Shown here: positions 23,668 to 32,638 of the stretch, one piece after another
How positions within the stretch are numbered: the first letter of the stretch is position 1
How the letters are laid out: the number at the start of each line of letters is the position of its first letter
Assembly: GCA_910574635.1 (NCBI GenBank)
Contig: CAJTCG010000003.1
Span: forward strand, 62,001 to 126,000
DNA from: Oscillospiraceae bacterium
GTDB taxonomy: Bacteria; Bacillota; Clostridia; Oscillospirales; Oscillospiraceae
DNA length: 64,000 bases
Direction: 5' to 3'
Notes under the pieces: generated by a model
What the model was told of the DNA's origin: nothing
Databases searched by the model: none
The model's input: the letters and a program-made list of their open reading frames with translations, nothing else
Program-made: the position numbers and the translations under genes

Positions 23668-25140
23668 ATGGAGAAAAAATTATTTAGCCCGATGGAGATA
23701 GACGCCCTCGGGGAAATGATGAATATCAGCCTTGGCTCCTCTGCCACCGCGGTATCCAACCTTTTGGAGCACAGAGTCGATATTACGACGCCCAAGGTCA
23801 CGGCCATCCAGACGGCGGAGTTTGCCCTGGGCAACCTGGAGCCCGCCATGGGCATCGAAATCAAATACGTGGAGGGCCTGGCGGGCAGCAACATCATGCT
23901 GCTCAAGCGCAGCGACATCAAGGTCATTGTGGACATCCTCATGGGCGGGGAAACGCCGGACGAGGAGTTTGAGCTCAACGAGCTGACCATCAGCGCCGTC
24001 TGCGAGGTCATGAACCAGATGATGGGCGCGGCCGCTACGGCCATGAGCGACTTTTTGGGCTACCAGGTGGACATTTCCACCCCCCAGCCCTTCGAGCTGG
24101 AGGACCTGACCGCCTTTAAAGAGAACCATCTGCCCCAGGGGGCGGAAACCATTGTCATCGTCCGCTTCTCCCTCAAGATCGAGGGAGCCCTGGAAAGCGA
24201 GTTCATGAACGTCATGAGCGTGGAGCTAGCCAAGGAGCTTTTGAAGGGCCTGGGCCTGGGCGGCGATGAGGAAGAGGAGGCCGCCCCCGAACCGGCCCCC
24301 GCGCCCGCCCCGGCTCCCGCGGCGGAGCCTGCTTCCTCCGGCGGAAAGATGAGCCAGGAGGAGATCGAGGCCATGCTGGCGGGCATGGGCGGCGGCGAAC
24401 CCGCTCCCGCGCCGGAACCGGAGCCCGCCTCCGGCAAGAAAATGAGCCAGGAGGAAATCGAGGCCATGCTGTCCGGCGTGGGCGGCGGAGAACCCGCCCC
24501 CGCACCGGAGCCGGAGCCTGCCTCCAACAAGAAGATGAGCCAGGAGGAGATCGAGGCCATGCTGTCCGGCATGGGCGGCGGCGAACCCGCTCCCGCGCCT
24601 GCCCCGGCTCCCGCGCCTCAGCCCGCCCCGGCGGCCCAGCCGGCTCCCGCGGCCCAGCCCGCGGCGGCTCAGCCCGCAGCAGCGTCCCAGCCCGCGACGG
24701 CGGCGGACATCGGGGCGATGATGGCGGCTATGATGTCCGCCATGACCACGGCCATGGCCAACAACGCCGCAGCCGCCGCTCCGGCCCCCGTGCATCAGGC
24801 TCCGGAGCCCAAGGTTATCAACACCAGGCCCGCGCCCCTGCGGGAGATCGATCCGGCGGAGGCTCTGGGAAAGGAGCAGGCTCAGAACCTGGACCTGATT
24901 ATGGAGGTTCCCCTCCAGGTGACGGTGGAAATCGGCCGGACCCAGCGGAAGGTGCAGGACATCCTGGAGTTCTCCAAGGGCTCCCTGGTGGTCCTCGACA
25001 AGCTGGCGGGCGACCAGGTGGACCTGTTCGTCAACGGCAAATGCGTGGCCAAGGGCGACGTGGTGGTCATTGACGACAACTTCGGCGTCCGTATCACCGA
25101 GATTGTCCAGGACCCCGTCATTGAGCTGGTGAAGAAATAA
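23668..25140 (+). CDS. fliY: Flagellar switch phosphatase FliY with repeated CheY-binding-like peptides
   Basis: This 490-residue protein joins a CheC-type phosphatase domain (about residues 1-205, with active-site-like helices at EMMNISLGSSATA and EVMNQMMGAAATA) to a C-terminal FliN/SpoA domain (about 400-490). The linker between them holds three near-identical 31-residue units, each with MSQEEIEAML starting at residues 228, 259 and 290, followed by Gly-Gly-Glu-Pro-Ala-Pro spacers. Then comes an Ala/Pro/Gln-rich stretch and a Met/Ala helix. The peptide resembles the CheY-P binding motif of FliM. FliY is part of the C ring and removes phosphate from CheY-P. It lies 5 bp after fliM and before cheY. 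Confidence 0.94.
   Translation: MEKKLFSPMEIDALGEMMNISLGSSATAVSNLLEHRVDITTPKVTAIQTAEFALGNLEPAMGIEIKYVEGLAGSNIMLLKRSDIKVIVDILMGGETPDEEFELNELTISAVCEVMNQMMGAAATAMSDFLGYQVDISTPQPFELEDLTAFKENHLPQGAETIVIVRFSLKIEGALESEFMNVMSVELAKELLKGLGLGGDEEEEAAPEPAPAPAPAPAAEPASSGGKMSQEEIEAMLAGMGGGEPAPAPEPEPASGKKMSQEEIEAMLSGVGGGEPAPAPEPEPASNKKMSQEEIEAMLSGMGGGEPAPAPAPAPAPQPAPAAQPAPAAQPAAAQPAAASQPATAADIGAMMAAMMSAMTTAMANNAAAAAPAPVHQAPEPKVINTRPAPLREIDPAEALGKEQAQNLDLIMEVPLQVTVEIGRTQRKVQDILEFSKGSLVVLDKLAGDQVDLFVNGKCVAKGDVVVIDDNFGVRITEIVQDPVIELVKK
24349..24627 (+). repeat. Three 93-bp in-frame tandem repeats in fliY
   Basis: Three units of exactly 93 bp (starting at 24349, 24442 and 24535) encode the peptide MSQEEIEAML plus a Gly/Pro/Ala/Glu spacer. 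Differences between units are mostly synonymous or conservative. They lie within fliY and keep its frame, so they are protein repeats, not an independent element. Confidence 0.9.
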
Positions 25141-25220
25141 GCGGCCCGGCTTGGGCGCTTTTCAGATAACAACATCCGGCATACATGATTATTTTTGGAT
25201 AAGAAGGAAGGAACAAGACT

Positions 25221-25589
25221 ATGGCTAAGAAGATTCTGCTGGTCGACGACGCCGCCTTTATGCGGAAGATGATTAAGGACACCCTGAGCAAAAACGGGTA
25301 CACGGAGCTGTTCGAGGCTGTGGACGGCGCGGACGCCGTGGAAAAATTCAGCGAGATCGGCCCGGACCTGGTCATTATGGACATCACCATGCCCAACATG
25401 GACGGACTGGAGGCCCTGAAAGCCATCCGTGCCAAGGACAGCGGCGCCAATGTGGTTATGTGCTCCGCCATGGGCCAGGAGAGCATGGTCATGGACGCGG
25501 TGCGCTCCGGCGCGAAGGACTTCATCGTCAAGCCCTTCAAGCCTGACCGTGTTTTGAAGACCGTCAGCACCATCCTGGGCAATCCCTGA
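25221..25589 (+). CDS. cheY: Chemotaxis response regulator CheY
   Basis: This 122-residue single receiver domain has the acidic pocket (Asp9-Asp10), phospho-Asp53 or so in the VIMDITMPNMDG stretch, a conserved Thr/Ser position (CSAMGQ) and Lys in VKPF. CheA phosphorylates it, and it then binds FliM. It is placed directly after the switch genes as in Bacillus. AAGAAGGAAGG precedes the ATG. The 80-bp gap before it is AT-richer than the surroundings and may hold an internal promoter, but no clean match is seen. Confidence 0.97.
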   Translation: MAKKILLVDDAAFMRKMIKDTLSKNGYTELFEAVDGADAVEKFSEIGPDLVIMDITMPNMDGLEALKAIRAKDSGANVVMCSAMGQESMVMDAVRSGAKDFIVKPFKPDRVLKTVSTILGNP

Positions 25590-25593
25590 CGGG

Positions 25594-25965
25594 ATGCTGG
25601 ACCTGGAAGGGGACGCGGCCTTGGGCTCCTTTTTGTGGATGCTGGTCTGCGTCGTCTTGATCATCGGCCTGGCCTATTGGTTTACAAGATATGTGGCGGG
25701 CCGGGGCGCGCTGAGCGCTTTTTCCGGGCCACGGCGGATGGAGGTCCTGGACCGGCTGCCCCTGGGGCGGGACCAAAGCGTGGTCCTGGCCCGGGTGGGA
25801 GAGCGGTATCTGCTCCTGGGGGCCGGAACGGCGGGGGTGACCCTGCTGGCGGAGCTCACTGGAGAAGAGGCCGCCGCCTGGAAGCCGCCGGAGACGGCGG
25901 AGGGTGAGAAGCCGGGCTTTAAAGAGGCGTTTCTCACCATGATGAAGCAAAAAGAGCGGAGGTGA
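25594..25965 (+). CDS. fliO: Flagellar biosynthesis protein FliO
   Basis: This 123-residue protein has one transmembrane helix (about residues 10-33) and a short cytoplasmic beta-rich domain with the DRLPLGRDQSVVLARVGERYLLLG stretch characteristic of FliO (written here only as its key blocks LPLGRDQSVVL and ERYLLLG). It helps assemble the FliP/FliQ/FliR export gate. It starts 4 bp after the cheY stop. Its end carries the ribosome site for fliP. Confidence 0.9.
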   Translation: MLDLEGDAALGSFLWMLVCVVLIIGLAYWFTRYVAGRGALSAFSGPRRMEVLDRLPLGRDQSVVLARVGERYLLLGAGTAGVTLLAELTGEEAAAWKPPETAEGEKPGFKEAFLTMMKQKERR

Positions 25966-25972
25966 ACCGGAG

Positions 25973-26647
25973 GTGCCGGAAGGGCTGATCAATGTAAACG
26001 GCGAGAACGTGCAGGCGCTGGAAGTTCTTTTCCTGATGACGGCAATCACGCTCCTGCCCTCTCTCGTGGTGATGATGACGTCCTTTACCCGGTTTATCAT
26101 CTCCTTTTCGTTCCTGCGCAACGCCATGGGCACACAGCAGACGCCGCCCAACATAGTATTGGTGGGCCTCGCCCTGTTTTTGACGTTTTACACCATGTCC
26201 CCCACCATCACCCGCATTCAGGAGGAGGCCTATGAGCCCTACGCCGCGGAGGAGATTGGGCAGGAGGAGTTCCTGGAACGGGCCGTGGTGCCCCTGTCGG
26301 AGTTTATGGTGCGAAACACATGGACCAACACCCTGGAGATGTTCTGCGACATGGCCCATGTGGAGATGCCGGAGGAGGTCAACACCCAGACGGTGGTGGA
26401 GACGATTCCCCTGCGGATCATTGTACCCGCCTTTGTGACCTGCGAGTTGTCCAGGGCGTTTACCATCGGGCTGCTGCTGTATATTCCCTTCATGCTGATT
26501 GACATTGTGGTGTCCTGTACGCTGATGTCCATGGGTATGATTATGCTTCCGCCGTCCATGATTTCCGCGCCTTTCAAGCTGCTGCTGTTCGTGACTTTGA
26601 ACGGGTGGGAGCTGCTGTTTTCCACCTTGGTCCGGGGTTTCCACTAG
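25973..26647 (+). CDS. fliP: Flagellar export gate protein FliP
   Basis: This 224-residue protein has the FliP hallmarks: MTSFTRFIISFSFLRNAMGTQ near residues 35-55 (key blocks TSFTRF and LRNAMGTQ), then PPSMISAPFKLLLF near the end, and several membrane helices. Start is GTG at 25973, with GGAGGTGA 7 nt upstream. It lacks the extended cleavable signal peptide seen in some FliP proteins. It forms the core of the type III export channel with FliQ and FliR. Confidence 0.96.
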   Translation: MPEGLINVNGENVQALEVLFLMTAITLLPSLVVMMTSFTRFIISFSFLRNAMGTQQTPPNIVLVGLALFLTFYTMSPTITRIQEEAYEPYAAEEIGQEEFLERAVVPLSEFMVRNTWTNTLEMFCDMAHVEMPEEVNTQTVVETIPLRIIVPAFVTCELSRAFTIGLLLYIPFMLIDIVVSCTLMSMGMIMLPPSMISAPFKLLLFVTLNGWELLFSTLVRGFH

Positions 26648-26661
26648 CGGAGGGCTGACGA

Positions 26662-26925
26662 ATGGATACGGGAATGATAACCGACGTGATGCGGGACGCC
26701 GTGGGCGTGGTCATCAAGCTGGGCGGGCCCATGCTGGTTTTAAGCATGCTGGCCGGTGTGCTGATTGCCATTTTCCAGGCGGTGACCCAGATTCACGAGC
26801 AGACCATCGGCTTTATCTTAAAGGTGGTCATTATTGTGGGCGTCCTTCTGCTGGCGGGCGGCTGGATGCTGACGACGCTTCAGGAGTACGCCCGGGAGGT
26901 CTTTGACCTGATGACGCAGATTTAG
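26662..26925 (+). CDS. fliQ: Flagellar export gate protein FliQ
   Basis: This 87-residue protein has two transmembrane helices (about 17-40 and 50-72), with the conserved AVTQIHEQTIGFILK segment between them. It is of typical FliQ length and is the small subunit packed around FliP-FliR. CGGAGGGCTGA precedes the ATG, and fliR begins 11 bp later. Confidence 0.96.
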   Translation: MDTGMITDVMRDAVGVVIKLGGPMLVLSMLAGVLIAIFQAVTQIHEQTIGFILKVVIIVGVLLLAGGWMLTTLQEYAREVFDLMTQI

Positions 26926-26936
26926 CGGAGGCGCCT

Positions 26937-27701
26937 ATGATAGACGAAGGGGCCCTGACGCTGTTTTTGTTGATTACGGCCCGGATGAGCGGCTTCGTGC
27001 TGTTCAATCCCCTGCTGAGCCGCCAGAATTTCCCCGGGACCTTCCGGGCGGGGTTTACGCTGCTGCTGTCGGTCTTCACCTATTCGGTGACAGGCGGGCG
27101 GCTGGAGCCGCCGGCGGGCATGCTGCCCTTTGCGGGGGCAATTTTGCTGGAAATGGCCATAGGCTTTGCCCTGGGCATGGTGGTAAACTTTTTCCTTTAT
27201 ATTCCCCAGATGGCGGGTTTGACCATCGACACCCAGATGGGTATGACCATGAACCAGACCTATGACCCCGGCTCACGCTCCAACATGTCCGTGACGGGCA
27301 CGATGCTGAACACGCTGATGATTCTGCTCTTCTTTGCCGGGAACGGACACCACACGCTGCTGCGGATTATGATTACCTCCGGCGAGGTGGTGGGATACGG
27401 CGGCGTCTCCATTGGGAACGACCTGACAAACCTGGCGCTGGAGCTGTTTATCGAGTGTACCGTCCTGGCGGTGAAGCTCTGTATGCCGATTCTGGCGGCG
27501 GAGCTGATTGGCCAGCTGGGGATGGGCATTTTGATGAAGGTCATTCCCCAAATCAATGTGTTTTCCATTAACATCGAGCTGAAGGTGATCATCGGCCTGG
27601 CGCTGCTGCTGATGCTGATGCTTCCGGTCAGCGAGTTCCTCCTGGAGGCGGAACAAACCATGCTGAACAGCCTCCACACGATGCTGCGGCTGATGGCATA
27701 G
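26937..27701 (+). CDS. fliR: Flagellar export gate protein FliR
   Basis: This 254-residue polytopic protein has about six hydrophobic segments, the R.SGFVLFNPLLSR-type N-terminus and the conserved ALPVILALLL-like and LPVSEFL region near the C-terminus (here LLLMLMLPVSEFL). It forms the asymmetric top of the export gate with FliP and FliQ. GGAGGCGCC precedes the ATG. It is followed 42 bp later by flhB. Confidence 0.95.
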   Translation: MIDEGALTLFLLITARMSGFVLFNPLLSRQNFPGTFRAGFTLLLSVFTYSVTGGRLEPPAGMLPFAGAILLEMAIGFALGMVVNFFLYIPQMAGLTIDTQMGMTMNQTYDPGSRSNMSVTGTMLNTLMILLFFAGNGHHTLLRIMITSGEVVGYGGVSIGNDLTNLALELFIECTVLAVKLCMPILAAELIGQLGMGILMKVIPQINVFSINIELKVIIGLALLLMLMLPVSEFLLEAEQTMLNSLHTMLRLMA

Positions 27702-27743
27702 CCGGTTTCAAGCCGCGCGGACGTCCGAAAGGGGGGATGACAG

Positions 27744-28817
27744 TTGGCGGACAGTTCTAAGACCGAAAAAGCAACCCCAAAAAAGCGAAGAGACGAACGA
27801 AAAAAAGGCAACGTCTTCATGAGCCAGGACGCGGTGGCCGTAGTCACGCTGCTGGGGTCCTTCTTCACCTTCTGGCTGCTGGCCGGAAGTATCGGGGAAG
27901 AGCTGGCGGGCTTTATGGGCTTTTGCTTTTCCAAGGTGGATCTGGCCGGGGGTTTGGTCATTGGCGACATTCTCAACGAGCTGGTGATGCAGGCCCTGGG
28001 GCTGATGATCCGGAGCGTGCTTCCCATTACGCTGGTAACGGCGGGCTGCGCCATTGCGGCCACCTTTGCGCAGACCAAGCTGCTGGTCAGCAGCGAACTG
28101 ATGAAACCCAAATTCAGCCGCATCAATCCCCTGGAGGGCTTCAAACGGCTGTTTTCCTTAAAGAGCGTTATCAATGCCCTGAAGGGGCTTTTGAAAATCA
28201 GCATTCTCATGGTCATCGTCTATATGAGCATCGAAGGGATGTTTCATGAGAGTGCCAAATATCTTTATGTGGAGCTCCTGGCCTCCGCGCAGCACCTGTT
28301 TTCCGAAGGGATGAGCATGATTGTGAAAATCGGCATCGCCTTCATCGCCTTGGCGGCCGTGGATTTCTTCTATCAGCGGTGGGATTATGAGCGGAATCTC
28401 CGCATGAGCAAGCAGGAGATTAAGGAAGAATACAAACAGACGGAAGGCGACCCCCAGATCAAGGGGAAGATCAAGGAAATGCAGCGCAAGCGGGCTATGA
28501 GCCGCATGATGCAGCAGGTTCCCAAGGCCGACGTGGTCATCCGAAACCCCACCCACTTCGCCGTGGCTCTCCGGTACAAACCGGATCAGGACGCGGCCCC
28601 CATCGTCCTTGCCAAGGGACAGGATTCCCTGGCCCTCCGGATCGTGAAAATCGCGGAGGAGAACAAGGTGGCCGTTGTGGAAAACGTGCCCCTGGCCCGC
28701 GCCCTGTACGCGGACACGGAACTGGACCAAGAGATTCCCCCGGAGCTTTACAACCCCGTGGCGGAGGTGCTGGTCTACATCTTCCGGCTGAATGAAAAGC
28801 ATCAATTGGTAAAATAA
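27744..28817 (+). CDS. flhB: Flagellar export switch protein FlhB
   Basis: This 357-residue protein begins with the usual TEKATPKKRRDERKKGNV region, has four membrane segments (to about residue 215) and a cytoplasmic domain containing the self-cleavage motif Asn-Pro-Thr-His at residues 268-271. Cleavage after the Asn, together with FliK, switches substrate class from hook to filament. Start is TTG at 27744 with a GGGGGG-ATGA site. A separate, shorter FlhB-like cytosolic domain protein is encoded at 60579-60914. Confidence 0.97.
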   Translation: MADSSKTEKATPKKRRDERKKGNVFMSQDAVAVVTLLGSFFTFWLLAGSIGEELAGFMGFCFSKVDLAGGLVIGDILNELVMQALGLMIRSVLPITLVTAGCAIAATFAQTKLLVSSELMKPKFSRINPLEGFKRLFSLKSVINALKGLLKISILMVIVYMSIEGMFHESAKYLYVELLASAQHLFSEGMSMIVKIGIAFIALAAVDFFYQRWDYERNLRMSKQEIKEEYKQTEGDPQIKGKIKEMQRKRAMSRMMQQVPKADVVIRNPTHFAVALRYKPDQDAAPIVLAKGQDSLALRIVKIAEENKVAVVENVPLARALYADTELDQEIPPELYNPVAEVLVYIFRLNEKHQLVK

Positions 28818-28908
28818 ATTTGCCGCTTTGTCCAAAGGATAAGGCAGTCCGGCTTTGAAAGACACGCCGGGGCGGAAAGGAATCTGCGGGACAGGAGGTG
28901 ACCGGCGC

Positions 28909-31020
28909 TTGAGAAGAATTTTTGACAACGTAATATCCCTCGCCGTCGTGGTCATTGTCCTGTTTTTGATTATTCCTCTGCCGACGCAGCTGCTGGACAT
29001 CCTGCTGGTGGTCAACATCGGGCTTTCCATCATGATCCTGATGATCACCATGAACATCTCGGAGGCTTTGGAGTTTTCCATATTTCCCTCCCTGTTGCTG
29101 ATTACGACGCTGTTCCGATTGGGACTGAACGTCTCCACCACCCGGCAGATTCTCTGGCACGGCTACGCCGGAACGGTCATTCAAAACTTCGGCAACCTGA
29201 TTACGGGCGGCAACATCGTCGTCGGCGTGGTGGTCTTCTTGATCATCGTGCTGGTGCAGTTTATCGTTATCACCAAGGGCGCCGAGCGCGTGGCCGAGGT
29301 GGCTGCCCGGTTCACCCTGGACGCCATGCCCGGCAAGCAGATGGCCATCGACGCGGACCTCTCCTCCGGCCTCATTGACGAGCAGGAGGCCAAGGGCCGC
29401 CGGCACAAGATTCAAAAAGAGGCCGACTTCTACGGCGCTATGGACGGCGCCACCAAAATTGTCAAAGGCGACGCCACCATGTCCTTGATCATCACGATGA
29501 TCAACTTTGTGGGCGGCGTCCTGATCGGGATGCTGATGAACGGCGGGACCTTTACCGACGTTCTCTCCCGGTACTCCATCGTCACCATCGGCGACGGCCT
29601 GGTCTCCCAGCTTCCGGCACTGATGATCTCCACCGCCACGGGTATGATTGTCACCCGGTCCGTGTCGGAGGGAAGCCTCAACAAGGACGTCATCGGGCAA
29701 TTCAAGAATCAGCCCAGGGCCATTATGACCACCGGTGTCATTCTCCTCTTCCTGGCGGCCATTCCCAATACGCCCCACCTGGCCCTGGCCATCGGCGGCG
29801 GGCTGCTCTTGGGCGTGGGCTGGTTCGTCAGCGGCCGCATGGAACGGGAGCGGCAGGAGACCGAGGCCCTCCAGGTGGCGGCGGAACAGCAGCAGCAGGC
29901 CTCCCAGGCCGCGGCCCCCAGCGAAACCGACTACTACAAGGACATCAACAACGTCTACAACCTCCTCTCGGTGGAGCCCATCGAAATGGAGTTTGGATAC
30001 AGCCTCATCCCTATGGTGGATGAGAGCCATGGCGGCAAGCTTATCAGCCGCATCGTCATTTTCCGCCGCCAGTACGCCCAGGACATGGGCTTCGTTTTCC
30101 CCTCCATCCGCCTCCACGACGCCTCGTCCCTGGGGACGAACCAGTACGTCATCCGCATCCGGGGCGAGGAGGTGGCCCGGGGCGAAATCCTGGTGGACTA
30201 CTACCTGGCCCTGGAGCCGGCGAACCCCCTGGGGGAAATCGACGGCATCGAGACCATCGAGCCCGCCTACGGCATCCCCTCCCGGTGGATTCTGCCGGAG
30301 AACAAGGAGATGGCGGAGATCTACGGATACAACGTCATCGACCCCCTGTCCGTCATGCTGACCCACCTGTCGGAGACGGTGAAGAAATACGCCTACGAGA
30401 TGCTGGGCCGGACGGAGACCATTCAGCTGGTGGACAATTTGAAGCGCAGCGCCCCGGAGCTGGTGGAGGAGGCCATCCCCGCTATCGTCTCCTACTCCAC
30501 GCTGGAGAAGGTGCTGCGGAACCTCCTGAAGGAGGGCGTGCCCATCAAGGACCTGGGAGCCATTGTGGAAACCCTGGCCGACGCCCTGACGCAGGGCCGG
30601 GACATCGACGCCGCTACGGAGCAGGTCCGGGGCGCCCTGGCCCGGACCATTACCCGCCGCTTTTGCGAGGATGGTCAGCTCCGGGTGGTCACCCTGGACG
30701 CGGAGGTGGAGAAAAAGATCATCGCCTCCCTCACCCGGAACGAGCAGGGCGTGTATCTGGCCATGGGGCCGGAGCTGATGCAGCAGATCGTCTCCCAGCT
30801 GGCAAACCAGATGAAGAAGTTCAACGACCTCTCCCAGACGCCCATCATTCTGGTCAGCCAGGTGATCCGGGGCTATTTCTCCAAGATGATTACCCAGTTC
30901 TACCCCGGCGTGTACGTGCTGTCCTTCAATGAAATCACCAGCGCCGTGCAAATTCAGGCCATCGGGAACATTACCCTGGAACCGGCGGCCCGGACGGAGA
31001 GAAGGGCGGTGGGCACATGA
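28909..31020 (+). CDS. flhA: Flagellar export protein FlhA
   Basis: This protein of about 703 residues has eight membrane helices in the first 310 residues (with the FHIPEP region, here DADLSSGLIDEQEAKGRR) and a large cytoplasmic domain that docks chaperone-substrate complexes. Start is TTG at 28909, with AGGAGGTGA 7 nt before it; an in-frame ATG-like start 54 nt upstream would precede that site. The stop overlaps the fliA start (ATGA). The usual flhF and flhG genes do not follow it. Confidence 0.96.
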   Translation: MRRIFDNVISLAVVVIVLFLIIPLPTQLLDILLVVNIGLSIMILMITMNISEALEFSIFPSLLLITTLFRLGLNVSTTRQILWHGYAGTVIQNFGNLITGGNIVVGVVVFLIIVLVQFIVITKGAERVAEVAARFTLDAMPGKQMAIDADLSSGLIDEQEAKGRRHKIQKEADFYGAMDGATKIVKGDATMSLIITMINFVGGVLIGMLMNGGTFTDVLSRYSIVTIGDGLVSQLPALMISTATGMIVTRSVSEGSLNKDVIGQFKNQPRAIMTTGVILLFLAAIPNTPHLALAIGGGLLLGVGWFVSGRMERERQETEALQVAAEQQQQASQAAAPSETDYYKDINNVYNLLSVEPIEMEFGYSLIPMVDESHGGKLISRIVIFRRQYAQDMGFVFPSIRLHDASSLGTNQYVIRIRGEEVARGEILVDYYLALEPANPLGEIDGIETIEPAYGIPSRWILPENKEMAEIYGYNVIDPLSVMLTHLSETVKKYAYEMLGRTETIQLVDNLKRSAPELVEEAIPAIVSYSTLEKVLRNLLKEGVPIKDLGAIVETLADALTQGRDIDAATEQVRGALARTITRRFCEDGQLRVVTLDAEVEKKIIASLTRNEQGVYLAMGPELMQQIVSQLANQMKKFNDLSQTPIILVSQVIRGYFSKMITQFYPGVYVLSFNEITSAVQIQAIGNITLEPAARTERRAVGT

Positions 31021-31853
31021 GCGAGGTGACCGCCTCCGTTCGCTACAGCGAGCGGGAGATTGAGGAGATGGAGACTCAGGACCTCCTCCAGCTCTATAAG
31101 GAGACGGGGGACGAGAGCCTGAAGTGGCCCCTGGTCCTGCGCTATGAGGGGCTGATTAAAAACGCTGCCATGCAGATTCGGGGCGTCTACAGCAGCTTCG
31201 CCCAAATCGACGATATCATCAACGAGGGAATCATCACCCTCCTGGGAGCCATCGATAAATTTGACCCGGACAAGGGCGTGAAGTTCGAAACCTACGTCTC
31301 CAAGCGCATCCGGGGCATGGTCATCGACCTGGCCCGGAAGCAGGATTGGATTCCCCGGAACGTCCGGAAGCGGGCCAAGGAGATTGACATGGCCTCGGCG
31401 GAGCTGTCCGCCGCCCTGGGCCGGACGCCCACCGACGGGGAGATCGCCAAGCACCTGGGCATCACCCAGGAGCGGTACCAGAAGGACGCCGCCAACATCG
31501 CCCTGAGCAACGTTTTGTCCCTGGACGTGCTGATGGACACCCGGGAAGCCACGGGCTACCCGCTGGAGGTGCCCTCCAGCGACGCCAGGAGCCAGCCGGA
31601 GCTGGTGCTCCAGGAGCGGGAAATGCAGCGGGCCCTGGCCCAGGGCATCGCGTCTTTGCGGGAGAACGAGCAGATCGTCCTCTCCCTGTACTATGAACGG
31701 AATCTGCACCTGAAGGAAATCGCCCAGGTCATGGAGCTCAGCGAGCCCCGCATTTCCCAGATTCACACCCGGGCCATTCAGAAGCTGCGGACGTATATGG
31801 AAAACTATCTGGGCGACGAACCGGAGCCGAAACCTAAGAGGAAGAGGGGATAA
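31017..31853 (+). CDS. fliA: Flagellar sigma factor FliA/SigD (sigma-28)
   Basis: This 278-residue sigma-70 family protein lacks region 1. Region 2 is around residues 40-105 (FAQIDDIINEGIITL, then KFETYVSKRIRGMVID), region 3 around 120-180, and region 4 with a helix-turn-helix at LKEIAQVMELSEPRISQIHTR. It is coupled to flhA by ATGA overlap, as in many Firmicutes (though there flhF and flhG intervene). It should drive late flagellar and chemotaxis genes. The anti-sigma factor FlgM is not in the window. Confidence 0.95.
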   Translation: MSEVTASVRYSEREIEEMETQDLLQLYKETGDESLKWPLVLRYEGLIKNAAMQIRGVYSSFAQIDDIINEGIITLLGAIDKFDPDKGVKFETYVSKRIRGMVIDLARKQDWIPRNVRKRAKEIDMASAELSAALGRTPTDGEIAKHLGITQERYQKDAANIALSNVLSLDVLMDTREATGYPLEVPSSDARSQPELVLQEREMQRALAQGIASLRENEQIVLSLYYERNLHLKEIAQVMELSEPRISQIHTRAIQKLRTYMENYLGDEPEPKPKRKRG

Positions 31854-31856
31854 CGC

Positions 31857-32627
31857 GTGTATAAAGGCTTTTACAATCTGACCTCCGCCATGCTGACCCA
31901 TCAGCACAATCTCAATGTCATCGGCAACAATATGGTGAACATCTCCACGTCGGGCTACAAGCAGGAACGCTATGTGGCGACCACCTTTGACGACGTGATG
32001 TACAGCCGGGTAACGGTGAATGAGAGCGGCGGCACGGAAATCGGCCGTCAGAGCTACATACGGGCGGCCAGCGACATCTACACGGATTACAGCCAGGGCA
32101 TCCCGGAGCCCACGGAGCTGCCCCTGGACTTCGCCATTGTGGGAGACGGCTTCTTCGCCGTCCAGGACCCGGAGGGCAATGTGGCCTACACCCGGATGGG
32201 CAATTTCTGCCTGGACGACGAGGGTTACCTCTGCCTGCCCGGCTTCGGCCAGGTGCTGGACCCCCAGAGCCGGCCCATTTACCTGGGCACCGACAAAATC
32301 CGGGGGGACAGCCGGGGCGTTATCTACTTCGACCAGCCGCCGGAGCAGGGCGGGGGCACCGCCATCGGCCAGCTGGGCGTTTTCAGCTTTGAAGACAACC
32401 TGGCCCTGGAGCGGAACGACCGGGGCCTGTTTACCGGCGAGGGCGCCCAGCAGAGCGAGGACTTTGAGATATGGAACAAGTATCTGGAGCGCTCCAACAC
32501 CGACATGGTCAAGCAGATGACGGAGATGATTACCTACCAGCGGGCGCTGCAAAGCGCCGCCCAGGTCACCAAGATGTATGACCAGCTGATGACCAAGGCC
32601 ACCGGCGAGGTCGGCCGCTTCGCCTAA
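31857..32627 (+). CDS. flgF: Flagellar rod protein, FlgF/FlgG family (FlhO-like)
   Basis: This 256-residue axial protein has the N-terminal motif LTSAMLTHQHNLNVIGNNMV and the C-terminal MTEMITYQRALQSAAQVTKM stretch that pair in a coiled coil. It also has the GDGFFAVQD core typical of FlgF/FlgG. Start is GTG at 31857, four bases after fliA ends, with a GAGGGGA site. The pair with the next gene resembles flhO-flhP of Bacillus. The split into flgF and flgG is by order only. Confidence 0.85.
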   Translation: MYKGFYNLTSAMLTHQHNLNVIGNNMVNISTSGYKQERYVATTFDDVMYSRVTVNESGGTEIGRQSYIRAASDIYTDYSQGIPEPTELPLDFAIVGDGFFAVQDPEGNVAYTRMGNFCLDDEGYLCLPGFGQVLDPQSRPIYLGTDKIRGDSRGVIYFDQPPEQGGGTAIGQLGVFSFEDNLALERNDRGLFTGEGAQQSEDFEIWNKYLERSNTDMVKQMTEMITYQRALQSAAQVTKMYDQLMTKATGEVGRFA

Positions 32628-32638
32628 GGAGGAAGCCT

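Noticed and set aside
24349..24627. CRISPR-like or mobile tandem repeat
   Set aside because: The 93-bp units are in frame within fliY, contiguous with no spacers, and encode a sensible peptide.
28537..30951. About 800-codon open frame on the minus strand
   Set aside because: Opposite flhA, which is certain; His/Gly/Asp-rich product typical of antisense frames in GC-rich DNA.
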